The notes beneath the pieces were generated by a model. It had not been told where the DNA came from. It was given only the letters and a program-made list of their open reading frames with translations, and did not search any database. From Catonia carolina (lineage: Eukaryota; Arthropoda; Insecta; Hemiptera; Achilidae), in the NCBI GenBank assembly GCA_035578175.1, contig JAQMRL010000008.1, positions 5,804,883 through 5,868,882 on the forward strand: a DNA stretch of 64,000 nucleotides, in the 5' to 3' direction. The position numbers were made by a program, and so were the translations under genes. Of this stretch, positions 62,795-64,000 are shown piece after piece. Every line of letters starts with the position of its first letter. The first letter of the stretch is position 1.

Positions 62795-63508
62795 TATATG
62801 AGGCCTCTAGAATCAAAAACCTCCAACTCCATAAAAAAGAATTTCCAGCAAAATAACAATTTTTGTTTCAATATGATAACTCCACAAAACTTCAAAACTA
62901 AATACTGGGAAAATTTTTTCATAGTCATCTGGTTACATACACAAAATTTTACAGCTGTCAGTTACAGCTATATATATATTTTTTTCTTCTTAGAAAATTA
63001 CAATAGTGGGTTTTGAAACTCAGCTTGGGATTTGCAACAACTCTTTTTTGAGACTTGCAATTCTTAGCAACTTAACTCTTGCATGAGAACTTTTTGGCGA
63101 ACATGGTGTTAAATTTCGAATGAGATTCACAATTTTAGCAAAAATAGTTTTAAAACAAACTTTACACTTAAATCAAACATGTACAGTAAAAGTGAACATA
63201 ACCAAACAATCACAGCTGAGTAAAAATGTCAGCTGATTATAAGTCACGTGACTACAATCTCACGTATCATTGGTTGAAATGGAGTTGGAGGGTTTTGAAC
63301 TTATAACATGGAGCAAGTGCACTTGAATTTGGCGTGTTTTGAAAATAAACACAATCTTTAAACAGCAATTTGAAGGAGAAATAGTGGTTTTTGAACTAAA
63401 ACGACTTTTCCATTGAATTCAGTGGCACAAAATACATAGGATTAGATTCATAACTAAATGTTTTTAATTTTTGGATATGGCGGGTTTTGATTCTAGAGGC
63501 CTCATATG
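62795..63508. mobile_element. TA-flanked MITE with ATGAGGCCTCTAGAATCAAAA ends
   Basis: Inverted ends ATGAGGCCTCTAGAATCAAA near 62798 and 63505. A second inverted pair, AACCTCCAACTCCAT (62819) and ATGGAGTTGGAGGGTT (63279), lies inside. About 714 bp, no coding. Confidence 0.78.
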
Positions 63509-63703
63509 TAAGCTAACGAGTGTTTCGAAAAGGATGCACTTCGAAGTTAAAGGGTTAATATTTTCTGCATAGGGAATATTTTTTTTCCCCCAAATAACAG
63601 TTGGCACTACCGTATTCATTGTTGACCCATTGTGTATTACTGACATAATACCAGTGCTATCCCATTATTCATTTGTGTCTGTAGTGTCTGTATAAGTTCA
63701 AAC

Positions 63704-64000
63704 ATGGTCTTTTCCAAGGAAGAACGTGTTTTTATTATTGAAAGTTATTGCACATATAAATCTTACGAACGAGTGAAAGGCGAGTTCCAGTTAAAATTTC
63801 CCAATTCTGAATTACCTAATAACACCACAATATCGCGTCTGATTAATAAATTTCGTGAGACTGGCAGTGTACAGGATCGGAAAAGCACAGGTCGACCATC
63901 AGTGATAACAGAACAAGTTTTGGACGATGTGAAACAACGTTTGACTACCTCACCCGACAAATCACTTAGAAAGTTACTTCACAGGCTGAATTATCACTAT
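63704..64000 (+). CDS. Tc1/mariner-superfamily transposase, N-terminal 99 codons (cut by window edge)
   Basis: Open from ATG at 63704 to the last base, no stop. Reads MVFSKEERVFIIESYCTYKS, then FQLKFPNSELPNNTTISRLI, NKFRETGSVQDRKSTGRPSV and a second helical block. The pattern FSKEERVFIIE.Y....SY..V...F...FP....P...TI.RLI.KFRETGSV.D....GRPS is the helix-turn-helix region found in insect transposases of this superfamily (domain of the DUF4817 kind). The catalytic DDxD part lies outside the window. The intact frame suggests a young copy. Confidence 0.75.
   Translation, partial: MVFSKEERVFIIESYCTYKSYERVKGEFQLKFPNSELPNNTTISRLINKFRETGSVQDRKSTGRPSVITEQVLDDVKQRLTTSPDKSLRKLLHRLNYHY

Larger units (their letters stand above)
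62708..64000 (+). mobile_element. Tc1/mariner-superfamily element, left part (runs off window)
   Basis: After TA (62706-62707) the sequence CGAGGCATATCTAGAGAGTA resembles mariner-type ends. A MITE (62795-63508) interrupts the leader, and the transposase starts at 63704. The right end is outside the window, so the left boundary cannot be confirmed. Confidence 0.5.

Noticed and set aside
1..64000. CRISPR array, bacterial operon or viral genome
   Set aside because: No regularly spaced repeats with unique spacers, no ribosome-binding-site-led gene strings; all repeats have the features of eukaryotic transposons.

Overview
The window looks like nuclear DNA of an insect with a large, AT-rich, transposon-filled genome. 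The evidence is CR1-type and other non-LTR retrotransposons, many Tc1/mariner-superfamily elements, piggyBac-, hAT- and PIF/Harbinger-like remnants, tRNA-derived SINEs, GT-AG splice signals and short exons separated by long introns. A hemipteran-like large genome is a guess; nothing here fixes the species. There is no sign of bacterial or viral gene organisation.

The dominant component is one repeat family, about 0.93 kb when complete, seen here in about 20 full or broken copies. It starts with ACTTTCTCTTGCC, carries a (TG)n tract near that end, and finishes with the inverse GGCAAGAGAAAGT followed by a short stem-loop. This is the architecture described for Helentron-associated elements (DINE-1/HINE type). 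I call it HINE below; that assignment is an inference from structure. Other families are repeat B (about 395 bp, 11-bp target duplications, AAC-rich tail, 5' hairpin), SINE-D and SINE-F (tRNA-like A/B boxes), repeat C, and several TA- and TTAA-flanked DNA transposons.

Layout: 0-8.4 kb holds mixed MITE-like elements, a hAT insertion with its empty site also in the window, a TTAA element holding a reverse-transcriptase remnant, and a PIF/Harbinger remnant. 8.4-13.4 kb is one mariner-superfamily element swollen by nested insertions. 14-19 kb holds three more DNA transposons, including a nearly complete DD41D transposase. 19-25 kb is poorer in repeats, with a possible promoter, a Merlin-like scrap and a cluster of histone-type 3' stem-loops. 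25.3-36.6 kb is a single HINE split by a CR1 retrotransposon (itself holding an intact mariner and a SINE), a DD41D fragment and a second CR1. 36.6-53.6 kb is mostly HINEs, repeat B, mariner derivatives and SINEs. 54-64 kb contains a giant inverted dimer, one clear host coding exon (55.6-56.5 kb, minus), more HINEs, a canonical Helitron remnant, a 0.42-kb palindrome, another probable host exon and the start of a transposase that runs off the end.

Host genes: one confident terminal exon (minus strand, 291 codons), one probable internal minus-strand exon at 62.4 kb, and a speculative plus-strand small gene whose exons (21.3, 24.8, 36.7 and 48.6 kb) join in phase across introns filled by the transposons. 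Most proteins encoded here are transposases and reverse transcriptases in decay; the mariner at 29.1-30.5 kb is the only element that looks intact from end to end.
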